Shown here: positions 36,301 through 44,300 of the stretch, in pieces
Layout: every line of letters starts with the position of its first letter
Numbering within the stretch: position 1 is the first letter of the stretch
Assembly (NCBI GenBank): GCA_903813345.2
Contig: CAIIXF020000013.1
Coordinates: 344,805 to 408,804 of the forward strand
Origin: Owenia fusiformis
Taxonomy: Eukaryota > Annelida > Polychaeta > Sabellida > Oweniidae
DNA: 64,000 bases
Direction: 5' to 3'
Translations under genes and position numbers: made by a program
The notes under the pieces: generated by a model
Databases searched by the model: none
What the model was told of the DNA's origin: nothing
What the model saw: the letters and a program-made list of their open reading frames with translations, nothing else

Positions 36301-36867
36301 TGTGACATTATTTGTCTCACAGAAACATGGCTTAGAGATGAAAAAGTAAGTGGGATCCTTGAGATTGAAACATTTAACTCTCCACACTTAGTCAATAGAA
36401 AAGTATTAAACTTATCAAACCATGAAGGTGGCATTGCAATTTATAATAAAAGCATTTTAGGAAATGTGCAAACAATCAGCATACCATCACCATTAGACAA
36501 TGCTATAACTATTGTTAAAGATATTGCAATTATAACTATATATAAGTCACCTAAAATGCAGAAAACTAAATTCATAACAGAAATGGAGAAAATTTTGCAG
36601 CATGTTCACAAAAAGCATGACAAAGTTCTCGTCGTAGGTGATTTTAATGAAAATTTATTGGATTCAAAGAAACATTACATTCATGATTTCATGATGCGCA
36701 AACGATACTTATTACTATCAGACACTGCTATACCAACTACAGAAGGTGGAACATGTATTGATCATGTCTATACCAGTAGAGCATTAATCAATGTAGACAT
36801 AAGTGTCATGCCTATCTATTACAGTTATCATGAAATGATCAAAATAATTATAAGGAATGTGAAATAA
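27328..36867 (+). CDS. Autonomous Helentron RepHel protein with OTU, second cysteine protease-like and EEP endonuclease domains
   Basis: An open frame of 3,179 codons encodes the rolling-circle transposase of a Helentron-type element. Domains in frame numbering: OTU protease (GDGNC, Cys638; His747); a second cysteine-protease-like domain (GGGKQC, Cys795; Asp922-Pro-His924, resembling peptidase C76 spacing); ten 18-residue RYETDEDFKRTKLNQSKQ repeats (about 1181-1370); zinc-type CxxC pairs (1453-1456, 1501-1504, 1514-1517) in a DUF6570-like region; HUH nuclease (PHIH 1969-1972; Tyr2161 and Tyr2165); PIF1-like helicase (Walker A GKAGTGKS 2522-2529, DEISM 2612-2616, GDFYQLPPV 2649-2657, KLQGKT 2892-2897, AFSRV 2917-2921); EEP nuclease (LTETW with Glu2999, GDFN 3104-3107, IDHVY 3144-3148). 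The final EEP motif reads Ser-Tyr-His (3166-3168) where Ser-Asp-His is expected. Rep nicks and joins DNA and the helicase unwinds it; the C-terminal nuclease, acquired from a LINE in Helentrons, may help integration. Residues 1-15 of this frame are probably intron if the exon at 26202 is used, making translation start there. An intact frame implies a recent copy. Confidence 0.93.
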   Translation: MKSSKSTVIIINFLQTSPRARKMKRKVVPMESGNCYDGRNVSPDAYTLRPERNHMHPDCTSSGTCLVQSVLTNTYPDVGFSDKCFAKSVSNVNQNMYLGNIPCINIPGPLELLNNALRSVSPLVPGVTAKSEWVHKQEFVTESLAISLEETEPEVTEKLAISLEETEPEVTEKCSKGIVENPIPLCLNESLLSDVAFLCSTGSMYNNITQISHATSNVFDSNSNAERHSVLTDQIKTPLVSKLALLVLPCNITKSEKKRLRKLTKFPNLSTKVETVTKPKDNLIANCTDALAKSLQIIHEVKLLLTDNNDILRSLSKSEKYLCNKIRGQERSEAIKKKASRKKMKQHFRNNVPLQPILINTKKLSRRKLGRKKMISTLKQKHIPNNTFTATEPKKYVLPQFDLEQYLSDNTIRVPPIDKNDLKIVDTENSELLLKQNTEDCSNRKDLKRSKYLSYKSHIYTTENCENVSDTENPYFLKIVEEMEMNIFTEGCSRVPPLQIHNETISVANHENETKKLEILEKSDKKSKKFNGNASSQSEYRDTAIKCNISQTGGYKPKHQAKCKSNESSDEVTVLKETYSEPIGNFKPLQNHEKVRLCNIHHLQYTSKGNDPVHNNIDIASMKPKQECLKHITGDGNCLFRAISYCVTNSEIDHAAIRQSIVSHRNEQTCKEYICKTRGITAAELENHIKSKNMYRSSVWGTDIEIAAACHLFQTQILTFENTNRWTIFGKTFVNRCMYLDHSSQCHYDVVTDVINPDTNPENDAPAIKIFDQVIQGNMSQNNQMFEGIGGGKQCFANSLSFLLMLQNERHRDINAEFITDVLIRGNILYTSIITQNPTPTGYLEIFDIPKTISFNSKNYTYKSRQLQGYLEYWNYTEEDDEGLTLHEAIEKVLTDYNSCLVTFLNTTTCVMKNKNKYYSFDPHSRDDQGKIDVLGNAIVHISNSLEKISFFLWNTAESLTDSLINRTNAKHGFSVDGITFEECRRSEQIKDQNSEHKLSTISSKIKCRNDQAKNGVKKLTASQPSMSSKSTQRTSCKRRLNFNENIDAHQKESKSIEPMSDHEQNAQIKESYVDLCKFTCERGHLVPGKCDKARVHCSENTVNNQENSNLCSEDCKTDIFSDKEKAKLRKMSKSDQRQYKRNILLKKRYVTDETFKNKKLEHDREKYASTPELKDKKKFLSKHRYETDEDFKCTKLNKSKQRSKQRYETDEDFKRTKLNQSKQRYETDEDFKRTKLNQSKQRYETDEDFKRTKLNQSKQRYETDEDFKRTKLNQSKQRYETDEDFKLTKLNQSKQRYETDEDFKRTKLNQSKQRYETDEDFKQSKLNQSKQRYETDEDFKQSKLNQSKQRYATDEDFKHSKLNQSKIKYGCDIDFKERVKGYSKEKYEFDQDFKERVKQQIKQKYDTDETFKNMKIIQGKEKHIIKKSKRKNIERVIHDFKQTINDGLNYICVVCHRLLFKHQVLAYKENAYSKVSQENKQKCVSKIYLHTREISCKENCELCKSPISKLWICQNCHVHFKNGNIPPMANSNKLLLQTIPAELKDLNVLEQHLVSLRLPFMKVVQLPRGGQFGMNGPVISVSNNAQETINALPRPIHDEQLLTVKLKRKLEYQGHYLYKSVSISKVKAALGYLKQNNVHYKDINILDDFVNLIPPEILSEEDQKQYGMTPELKQTDIDCNVCQLEENSTENQGKDTSNDMMGVVSDTCLQPDNIAQHILDTHLDKIYCIAPGEGNKPIRILEEKNNEALSFPTLFPNGRNAHDENREKKLSATKYFGNRLFSADLRFAKNTQYIFYAQFLTELQNIISKVSINLRKTTEKSTSGNTITADDIINKKKSEMLCRKNVGHHYLQPIRGTPPYWQHVQKDLFAMIRQLGPPTWFCSFSSADMKWNEVINTILKQNNDPRLQEEITKTERCELIRDNPVTVTRMFDNRWKKFMNDVIKSPAEPIGKVKDMFYRVEFQMRGSPHIHCLIWIEDAPVYGKSPNLKVEEFIDKYITCALPDEKTDSDLFRIVNEVQTHSKNHSKSCKKNKRTCRFHFPRLPSEKTFIIDDKSPVETTECIPIKAAEDIIQSLWEFFLSEDYSQMTLNEIFEKAHPGLTMEKYENIIRTLTKSKRKAIFLKRTVKDIWINNYNADLLKAWEANMDIQFVLDVFSCVVYIVSYISKQEREMSQNLIDAEQEAKEQNSSASKLMKIIGYRYMKHREVSAQEAVYRASNLHLKECSRQTVFLPVGNNPIKMSLPISVIRQQKDDKIWATSIIDRYFARPHSVEFNDLCLAEFASQYRLVTYNNDEDIVENQKETSKKIKLDFGLGFIQKRSKSPPAIIRYPKFSKETNPDEYYHSMLQLFIPHRSDKELRPTKHETFEGYFKCGKIKQGGKLFNVSEIVTKYKSIYDVTGDELNAAQDKLSDGDSYENAWANLAPEQELERQECISENIEPISDDIDETDMPDIDFKTKDKETGKVNCLVELQTDTIPTNEAMELIRCMNTKQKQIFYLIRKQCLELSWGKKIKPLFLHICGKAGTGKSHLIKCIHYIATHLLRNLLKHPNDLSVLLTSPTGTSAFQINGNTLHSAFRITSRYLSRTYEELEESKIAPLKMRLESLKDLIIDEISMVSVRLFNTVRGRLQQIKPGDNPDFGDTSILAFGDFYQLPPVKQKSLLKSDETNYNPWEKFKKIELTQIMRQKGDMKYAEFLNRIRVLKKGERISAQDDKFIRQIMKKPIPEDVMRIYSKRVNVDAYNRKRILSHAKSTNAKIYKIKAIDHNKLKGQEWKKIDEEPKQRADTLLHELQICIGTEVLLIKNICIADGLANGAFGVVTAIEFKKESDNMPSAVWVKFDNPKVGIKTRYKNQTEVHPESIRIEPYNDEVNSKFMRQQIPLIPSYACTIHKLQGKTCNRLAISCKDMFAGGQAYVAFSRVTSSDGLYIIDYDPKSIYCDEKMAKALDEMPDFDLPKYITATEDDLSLIYHNTQGLIAHIKDVKSNTDLSCCDIICLTETWLRDEKVSGILEIETFNSPHLVNRKVLNLSNHEGGIAIYNKSILGNVQTISIPSPLDNAITIVKDIAIITIYKSPKMQKTKFITEMEKILQHVHKKHDKVLVVGDFNENLLDSKKHYIHDFMMRKRYLLLSDTAIPTTEGGTCIDHVYTSRALINVDISVMPIYYSYHEMIKIIIRNVK
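27766..27846 (+). repeat. 45-bp in-frame duplication in the Helentron N-terminal region
   Basis: The coding segment for LAISLEETEPEVTEK occurs twice in direct tandem with no change at the protein level. It lies in a low-complexity acidic stretch before the OTU domain. Confidence 0.85.
30868..31430 (+). repeat. 54-bp coding tandem repeat in the Helentron gene
   Basis: Ten copies of a 54-bp unit (GATATGAAACTGATGAAGAC spaced exactly 54 bp apart, e.g. 31001 and 31055) code for an 18-residue charged repeat. Central copies are nearly identical while both edges are diverged (KYGCDIDF, KYEFDQDF, KYDTDETF), a pattern of recent internal expansion within an older repeat domain. Long frames on the other strands in this interval are shadows. 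Confidence 0.95.
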
Positions 36868-36979
36868 TTACAAGTGTAGTAGACTTAATAAGTATCCGGA
36901 AGTATAGGATTGGGAAGTAATAATATCAATAATACCAACTAAGCTGATTTGAGAGTTATGACAACAACAGGGATACTTA
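36868..36979. other. Helentron 3' flank
   Basis: Sequence after the stop, repeated at about 37078-37165 together with the end of the coding region. The element's 3' terminus was not recognised. Confidence 0.35.
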
Positions 36980-37165
36980 TACCAGTAGAGCATTAACCAA
37001 TGTAGACATAAGTGTCATGCCTATCTATTACAGTTATCATGAAATGATCAAAATGATTATAAAGAATGTGATATAATTACAAGTGTAGTAGACTAAATAA
37101 GTATCCAGAAGTAAAGGACTAGGAAGTAATAATATCAGTAATACCAACTTAGCAATGACAGGAAT
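36980..37165 (+). pseudogene. Tandem duplicate of the Helentron coding end
   Basis: The 3' end of the endonuclease coding sequence (TACCAGTAGAGCATTAA and onward, first copy at 36771) is repeated 209 bp downstream, including the Ser-Tyr-His codons, the stop region and about 90 bp of 3' flank. The copy has no start and is non-functional. Confidence 0.85.
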
Positions 37166-37248
37166 ACTTATTACAACAATAATGATACTTATGGCGACAA
37201 TGTATACTTATGGCAACAATAGTGATAATTATGGCAACAACAGGAATA

Positions 37249-37402
37249 CTTGGTTAATAGAAAAGTAATGGGTTTATCAAGCCATGAAGGTGATATTGCT
37301 ATTTATTACAAAAGCATATTAGGAAATGTGCACACAGTCAGCATACCTCCACTATGAGACAATGCCATAACTGTTATTAAATATATTAATAGAATTATAT
37401 AA
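37249..37402 (+). pseudogene. Second broken fragment of the Helentron endonuclease
   Basis: This segment is a diverged copy of about 36390-36542 (words GGTTAATAGAAAAGTA, AGCCATGAAGGTGA, AAAGCATATTAGGAAATGTG, GTCAGCATACCTCC). It contains a stop (CTATGA) and lies after the first duplicate, in an order different from the gene, so it came from another copy or a rearrangement. Confidence 0.8.
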
Positions 37403-37812
37403 AATCAGCAAAGAAATCATTAGCAGAATCAGACAACGTATTAAACACAGATGGACAGAAAGTCAACACAACTTAGAAAAATGAATCAATAATTTAGAAT
37501 ACAGTTCTACGACAGACCAAAGCAGAAAGAACAACAATATCAAAGGAAACAAAGAGGGAATCAGACAGATCAAACAGAACAGACAGTGAATTAAATAATA
37601 TTTGCAGTCTGAAACAGATCAAAACAACAAGATGCAATGGAACAGCAAAGTAATAAAATAACAGTTGATCAGAAAGCAAAACACTGAGTGAGTAGAGCAA
37701 TTGAGAATTTTGATAGAAAATAACAAAGTAATGGAGGTTGATTAAATAAACAGATCCACTACTCTCAAACCTTTTCTGATATGAGGTAAGTGTTAAATTA
37801 TTTTTTCTATAA
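37403..37812. other. AGACAGA-rich spacer
   Basis: Purine-rich sequence with recurring GAACAGACAG, AAACAGATC and CAACAACA words. No gene; a 121-codon reverse frame here has no family features. Confidence 0.35.
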
Positions 37813-38327
37813 TCACTGATCCCCACCTGGTTATAAAGATGTTGGGGACTCTTCGGCACTCATGCTTAGATATTTGTGTCTTTATGACAAAATGGATGAA
37901 CTTCCATCGGAGGAGATGTTTATTTTCACCTAGAAGGAGGTCAATTCGTATCAAGATATTTTACCCGTATGTTACTATAGTAACACCCTGTTACTTAAAA
38001 GTGAATGAGTCATGAGTAAATATATCATAAATATATCCAAGGGCTCCAATAATTGAGTGAGAATTCCGCACTTCAGCAATAAGGACTTTAATACACTATA
38101 ACACAATGTAACTGAGCAGTAATTAAATTCACCAGATAATGTCCTGGTTGCTAAGTGAAGAATTCTCACTCGATTATTGCAACTGCTGGATATATTTGCT
38201 AGGAACTAATCAAGTTTTAAGTGACCAGATGTTACTATTAATAAACGGATGAAAATGATGAAATAAAAATTTCCTCTGGGGAAGTTCATTAATTTTTTTA
38301 TAATGACGTGATGTTGGGGACTGGTGA
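37813..38327. mobile_element. 515-bp fold-back MITE, possible Harbinger-type
   Basis: The termini TCACTGATCCCCA and TGGGGACTGGTGA are imperfect inverses, and long internal stretches also pair (AATATATCCAAGGGCTCC and AATTGAGTGAGAATTC near 38030-38074 against GAATTCTCACTCGATTATTG near 38160-38180). TAA borders both ends (left ..ATAA, right TAAT), which would fit the 3-bp TWA target of PIF/Harbinger elements. Arms are diverged, so the element is old. Confidence 0.6.
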
Positions 38328-38927
38328 TAATGCGTTAAGTTTTCAAATCAAATGGATGCTAAAGAGGAAAATAACCTCTTAATATATTATATATCCATTC
38401 TTCAGTTAAAGCCCTACTATGCTTACTTCAGAAGAAAAAATGATAAAATAATCATTGGAACATGTTACTCACACACTCAATTAAATACAAGACAAAGTTT
38501 GATTTGCATTAATATTAAACCAAGAAAAAAAAACTTGCGTAGAAAACAGGATTTCATTCTGTGTTTTCATTAACTAATGTACATTTTTCAGATTTTTCGT
38601 TTTCCTCCTGTGTTTTTTGAAATACTTTTTGGTCCTTTCCCTTTGACACTTGCTCATTGGAGCTCAGTATTTATTAATTCTTGTATAAGGTTAACCTTAA
38701 TTTTTGTATTTGTAACCTGAACTGCCCATTCAAAAACAGTTTTCACCAATAATCATTCATATCTCCTATGATATGTCTGTTGTAGGTAGATAACTGTTTT
38801 CTCACTGTAATATCTGAGCCTCAGTCATGTAGCCTTGATTTGACCAATGAGTACATTCTTGGAACTTCTTCTCGGCCAGTGCTGTGGAAGGTGAATACAT
38901 TTTTTATTCACAACAATTCTATACTTA
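38328..38927. other. Intergenic spacer
   Basis: A 73-codon frame at 38352-38573 lacks motifs and splice context. Nothing else supported. Confidence 0.3.
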
Positions 38928-39425
38928 TATGTATAAATAGAATCCTACATTATGGTATTTTCCCTGACGATTTTATACTTAATGTCAATACTGAGGTATG
39001 TATAAATAGAATCCCACATTATGGTATTTCCCTGAGGCTTTTGTCCTGAATGTCAATTCTGAGGTATGTATAAATAGAATCCCACATTATGGTATTCCCC
39101 TGAGGCTTTTGTCCTGAATGTCAATTCTGAGGTATGTATAAATAGAATCCAACATTATGGTATTCCCCTGAGGCGTTTGTCCTGAATGTCAATTCTGAGG
39201 TATGTATAAAGAGGATCCCACATTATGGTATCCCCCTAAGGCTTTTGCACTCAATGTAAATATTGAGGTATTTACAAATATAATCACAGATTGTGGTATT
39301 TTACCCGAAGCTTTTGCACACAATGTCAATACTGAGGTATGTATAAATAGAATCCCACATTATGTTATCCCACTGAAGCTTTTGTACCCCATATCAATAT
39401 TGAAGTATTTATAGATATAACCCTT
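38928..39425. repeat. 68-bp minisatellite
   Basis: Tandem units begin GAGGTATGTATAAATAGAAT and include CCCACATTATGGTATTCCCC and TGAGGCTTTTGTCCTGAATG. Starts at 38993, 39061, 39129 and 39197 show an exact 68-bp period, with more diverged units at both ends (about seven in all). Short plus-strand frames are repeat by-products. Confidence 0.9.
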
Positions 39426-39476
39426 ATAATAGTAAGATTTTTATCCAACCCCCAAGGACTCACTTTACATTATTAT

Positions 39477-40929
39477 CCCATCAAACGAAGTTCGGAGGGA
39501 TATAGGGAACGCCTCCGTCCGTCCGTCTGTCCGTCCATCCGTCCGTCCGTACGTATGTCTGTCCGTCCAGTTTTCTCCAAAACCGTTACAGATATCACCT
39601 TCAAATTTTCAGGGATAACTTATGAGTGCATAAAGATGTGGATGAAAAAAGATTAACTCGATACCTACCTCCTGTCGGCCATTTTGAAGTCAAATGCTAA
39701 AATCCTTGTCTGCAAACTTTAAGAAAAACGGCTTCACAGTTGCTTTTAAAACTTTAACATCTTGTTCAGCTCACTTCATTCTAGATCTGATTAGGTTTTG
39801 GACCTGTTAGCTCAGTCATGTCAGCCATTTTGAATGTTTTAAGAAAAGTTAGCGCCCGATAATACTTTGTATCATATTGAATGGTGTTTTTCAGTTTTCA
39901 TACTTAAACTATTTAGTAGCTTTATAAATAATTTCAGCTGTACTTTGTTGTAAAAGCCTATTTTATTGTTAACAGTAGTTATATGTGATAGTTTTGTAAA
40001 ACGAAATCAGCAAAAATTCATAATCACTTTTTTATTGTCGGCCATTTTGGATTTTTCCGTCCTAAAATCTTGTCTGTAAAGAAATGCTGTAAAGCATTTC
40101 CAGGTGAACCGTTTGGTAGATCAATTTGAAATTTTCAGGGATGATTCTTAGTATGAAAATCTAGATCTGATCAGTTTTTGGCATTCTGGATAAATGTCGA
40201 GGAAGCCATTTTGGATTTTCCGTCTTAAAATCTTTCCCGTAAAGACTTGTCTACATGTTTCTAGGTGAACCGTTTGGTTGATCAATTTCAAATTTTCAAG
40301 GATGATTTTTAGTATGAAAATCTAGTTTTGATTAGTTTTTTGGCATTCTGGGTAAATGTCAAGGCAGCCATTTTGGATTTTCTGTCCTAAAATCTTATCT
40401 GTAAAGTCTTGTCTACGCATTTCCAGGTGAACTGTTTGGTAGATCAATTTCAAATTTTCAGAGATGATTCTTAGTATGAAAAGCTAGATCTCCTTAGTTT
40501 TTTGGCATTCTGGATAAATGTAAAGGCAGCCATTTTGGATTTTCCGTCTTAAAATCTTGCCCGTAAAGTCTTGTCTACGCGTTTTCAGGTGAACCGTTTG
40601 GTGGATCAATTTCAAATTTTCAGGGATGATTCTTAGTATGAAAATCTAGATCACATTAGTTTTTTGGCATTCTGGATAAATGTCAAGGCAGCCATTTTGG
40701 ATTTTCTGTCCTCAAATCTTGTCTGTTAAGTCTTGTTTACATGTTTTCTGGTTAACTGTGTGACGGATCAATTTCAAATTTTCAGGGGTGGTTCTTCGTA
40801 TGAAAATCTAGAACTGACTAATTCTTTGGCATTCTGGGTAAATTTTAAGGTGGCCATTTTGGATTTTCCGTCCTCAAATTGTGTCGGTAAAGTCTTGTCT
40901 ACTCATTTTTAGGATAACCATTTGATGGG
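39477..40929 (+). mobile_element. 1.45-kb CCCATC inverted-repeat element with about 160-bp tandem units
   Basis: The element begins CCCATCAAACGAAGTTCGGA and ends TTTGATGGG, inverted short termini. A (GTCC)n-type simple repeat follows the head (about 39512-39568). The body becomes a tandem array in which GCCATTTTGGATTTT recurs at about 40038, 40208, 40368, 40528, 40691 and 40851 (160-170-bp period). The head is a small hairpin. The same architecture is found at 45006-46214. No coding capacity. Confidence 0.75.
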
Positions 40930-41219
40930 ATCACCAATAGGTGGGGACATTTTGTACACATTTGTGTTCTTGTAGTTCATTGCAACCCGACAAACCTATT
41001 CTACAACAATTTCTAATGTTGTACCCATTAGAATATGATGAAGAATCTAGAAATATGTCATACACAGATATATTTGTACTATCTTGTGTACTATATGTGT
41101 ACTCATACTTGTATAAAGGGAAATAAATAAAAAACAACAAGAAATGTCTCTTTTCAATAGACTTTCTGCCTGTGTTGGAGATGATACTCATTGAATATAA
41201 CAAATATTTATGATTTCAG

Positions 41220-41359
41220 ATCTGACTGTATCTCTATACTAAGTGAGTGTGTAGACTGGAGTAAGCTTTCACCTGACAAATCTGCTGAGGAGCTCTGTGC
41301 TACATTATCACCTGAAATAGATGACAATAAACCATGTACATCACTTTCTCAATATATAG
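41220..41359 (+). CDS. RECK: RECK exon (first recognised in window)
   Basis: The acceptor TGATTTCAG precedes it and the donor ATATAG|GTATGTG follows. It encodes RSDCISILSECVDWSKLSPD and a further Cys-containing stretch ending CTSLSQYI, as in the cysteine-rich region just before the NPCNNSHVC module of RECK. It begins with one base of a split codon and ends in phase 1, matching the next exon. Its 3' end is copied several times in the following intron. Confidence 0.72.
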
Positions 41360-44300
41360 GTATGTGTACAAGAAAGTTACTTCAAGTTTTGAATTTACCT
41401 CATTTCAGTAATTTTGATTAGAACTAAGACATGAGAATTACACATACATTGCTGTCTGGGCACATGACTTTCTCAATATATAGGTGTGTGTACAAGAAAG
41501 TTACTTCATTTTTCCAAGTTTTGAATTTACCTCATTTCAATAATTTTGATTAGAACTAATAGATGAGAGTTACACTTAAAATTGCTGTCTGAGCACATGA
41601 CTTTCTCAATATATAGGGGTGTGTACAAGAAATATACTTCATTTTTTCCAAGTTTTGAATTTACCTCATTTCAGTAATTTTGATTAGAACTAAGACATGA
41701 GAATTACACATACATTGCTGTCTGGGCACATGACTTTCTCAATATATAGGTGTGTGTACAAGAAAGTTACTTCATTTTTTCCAAGTTTTGAATTTACCTC
41801 ATTTCAATAATTTTGATAAGAACTAAGAGATGAGAGTTACACTTATATTGCTGTTGAGCACATGACTCATTCATAGTCATACCACCTTTTAGTTATCATG
41901 TCATTATTACAGTTTCAAGCCAGGAATAGGATTACCATATTGCTTATTTTCAAAACTTTGAATAATTCTGTTTTGCCTGCATGCAAAGTATGACATTATA
42001 AATCTAGCCAATATGATATACCTTAGTTTATTTGTTTTGGTTCACCTTAAGGGTTTGGGTTATTGGAGAAGAACTACTTTTTTTGTTATTGCAATGTGTT
42101 CTTCTATTGCAGTGCCTAGTCCTCATAGAGCTCACCATAGAGAGGTAACCAACCAATGTTCTCCAAACCCATGCAACAACAGTCATGTTTGTGTAGTTAA
42201 TAGCCACAAGTACAAGCACCCAGAAAATTGCAAACCTTACCTCTGTAAACAAGGTAGGTACATCTCATTGATTATACATATTTGATCCCTGAAAGAAATT
42301 AGTTTGAGAGGGTTTGGTATATTGAAAACTGACTTGGATGATCATGAATTGTAGCCTTTGTTTTTGTATGATTTTACTCAGGAAGCAAGTTCTAATTCTG
42401 AAATGCTAAATTTTATGAACTAGCCACAAAACAGTTTGGCTTCTTTGGATAGTCAACATGGCCATAACAAATTTGTCCGTCTGCTTGATGACATATTGTT
42501 ATAGCAACTGCATTCAACATCAACATCTGTAACAATTGTTACACTTTTCTGTGGTCAGCATTTTTATTCACATGTTACACATTTATTACCTTTCAGGTTG
42601 CCAAGTGGGAGAGGTATCCATGTTTACAGTTCCTGTGGGCTCCTATGTGCGTGTACCTGCCAGTAATAGCCATGCCAACTGTCATAAAGTGTGTCGCTGT
42701 GGCCATAGGAAGGGGCTAGAGCACTGCAGATCCATGAAGTGCACCAAACATGACAACTGTATTGTAGGTGCAGGACACATACATGGTACAAACACTGGCA
42801 TTATAGGAAATATCCCCCTTTTTTCTCCCTGTCTTATTGTACACGTTTCCCTTTGGTTTGCTATTAGCAAATGAATTGTAATTGAATCTTTCAAGGAAAA
42901 TCTAGATTTTTAACCAAATATTTTCTAAATAATTTTCTCAAAAGCAGTTATTAATACAGTTATTGCAGTATTAATAAAAGAGCAGCTCCAGTATTTTTTT
43001 GGGACATATTGTATGTTGTGTTATATTTCAGATCATGGCAATAAGTTCTAATACAGAGTGTATCATATCTAATGCTATATTCCAGATCACGGCAGTAAGT
43101 TCCATACAGGGTGTAACAGATGTGTGTGTCAGGCTGGGGAGGTGATCTGTAGCAAGAGAGAGTGTTCACCTGTGCACTCATCTAATGATGGACTCTCAGG
43201 TACTACCCCATATAATCAACATGTGTTTTCATGATATTACTTGCCTATAGCCATTTCATAGTACTTGTTAATGGAAAATTTTAGTGTAGTGACAGATATG
43301 TTAATATACTTTGGAAAATTAAAACACCCACTCATGCATTTCCATTACACTGGAACCTCTTAAGCTTTGAAAACTAAAAAACTTCAAACTAAACCAATCG
43401 TGATAAAATAAACATCTCAATCTTTACACATTGTAGGCTTACCCTGTAATTGTCCAGCTATTTATGACCCAGTGTGTGGAGCTAATAGACGTACCTATCC
43501 CAGTGAATGTATGGCACGTTGCTCCGGTAACATAGACTTTCTACGTGGTGCTTGTAAGGACTATGATCCCTGTCAGTGGGAGCCATGTGGGCAGAGCTAC
43601 AAGTGCCTGGAGAGGCGGAGAGTTTGTCTGAGTACTGACTCTAAGGTCTGCAAACAGTATGAGTGTGGTAAGTGCACATATGTAGTGATGAATCCTGTAT
43701 GGATAGATACCCCTTATATAGGCAAAAACAAATATGTTCTTTACAATTTGATAGCTCCTATATGGAGATAAATTTTATATCCATACAAGGATGACATCTT
43801 TTGTGCCTTTCTATACTACTATAAAAATGGCAATAGAGAATAGTTCTCACAGGATCCTAATTTATTAGCAGACAAGTTAGTTAGATTTACACAGCATTGT
43901 CCAATACCATCTTCTGAAAACATTAACACTTTTTAAACACCCAATTTCTCATGGTATTGTTTCTGTTATGTTTCAGTGTCCTTGTCCCTAGTGTGTAACA
44001 GACACCACCATGACCCTGTATGCAGTGTAGGAAGGATAGAGTTCAACAACTTATGTCAGCTTTGGGCTTCGGGGAAAGACTTTGCCCACAGAGGGCACTG
44101 TAAGGTATGGGACACATCTATCAACATCAATGACCTCAGATCCACTGCATTGAAGAAATCAGAAAACATAAGATATTTAATTATTTGATATTTCAATGTA
44201 TATTGTTGCTTCATTAAAAGCAATGGAATGATGTTAAGCTTTTTCTTTTACTTTAGGATACATGTAACATGGTTGGGGAAGTATGTGGTCATGATGGGGT

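Noticed and set aside
40941-41126. 61-codon frame with a Cys-rich start and a following AATAAATAAAAAA
   Set aside because: It starts directly after the end of a repeat element. The acceptor-like TTCTTGTAG is weak and no donor in the right phase joins it to the RECK exon at 41220. I could not match it to RECK or another family.
42028-42252. 74-codon minus-strand frame opposite a RECK exon
   Set aside because: Antisense shadow of the plus-strand RECK exon, which has clear homology and splice phases.
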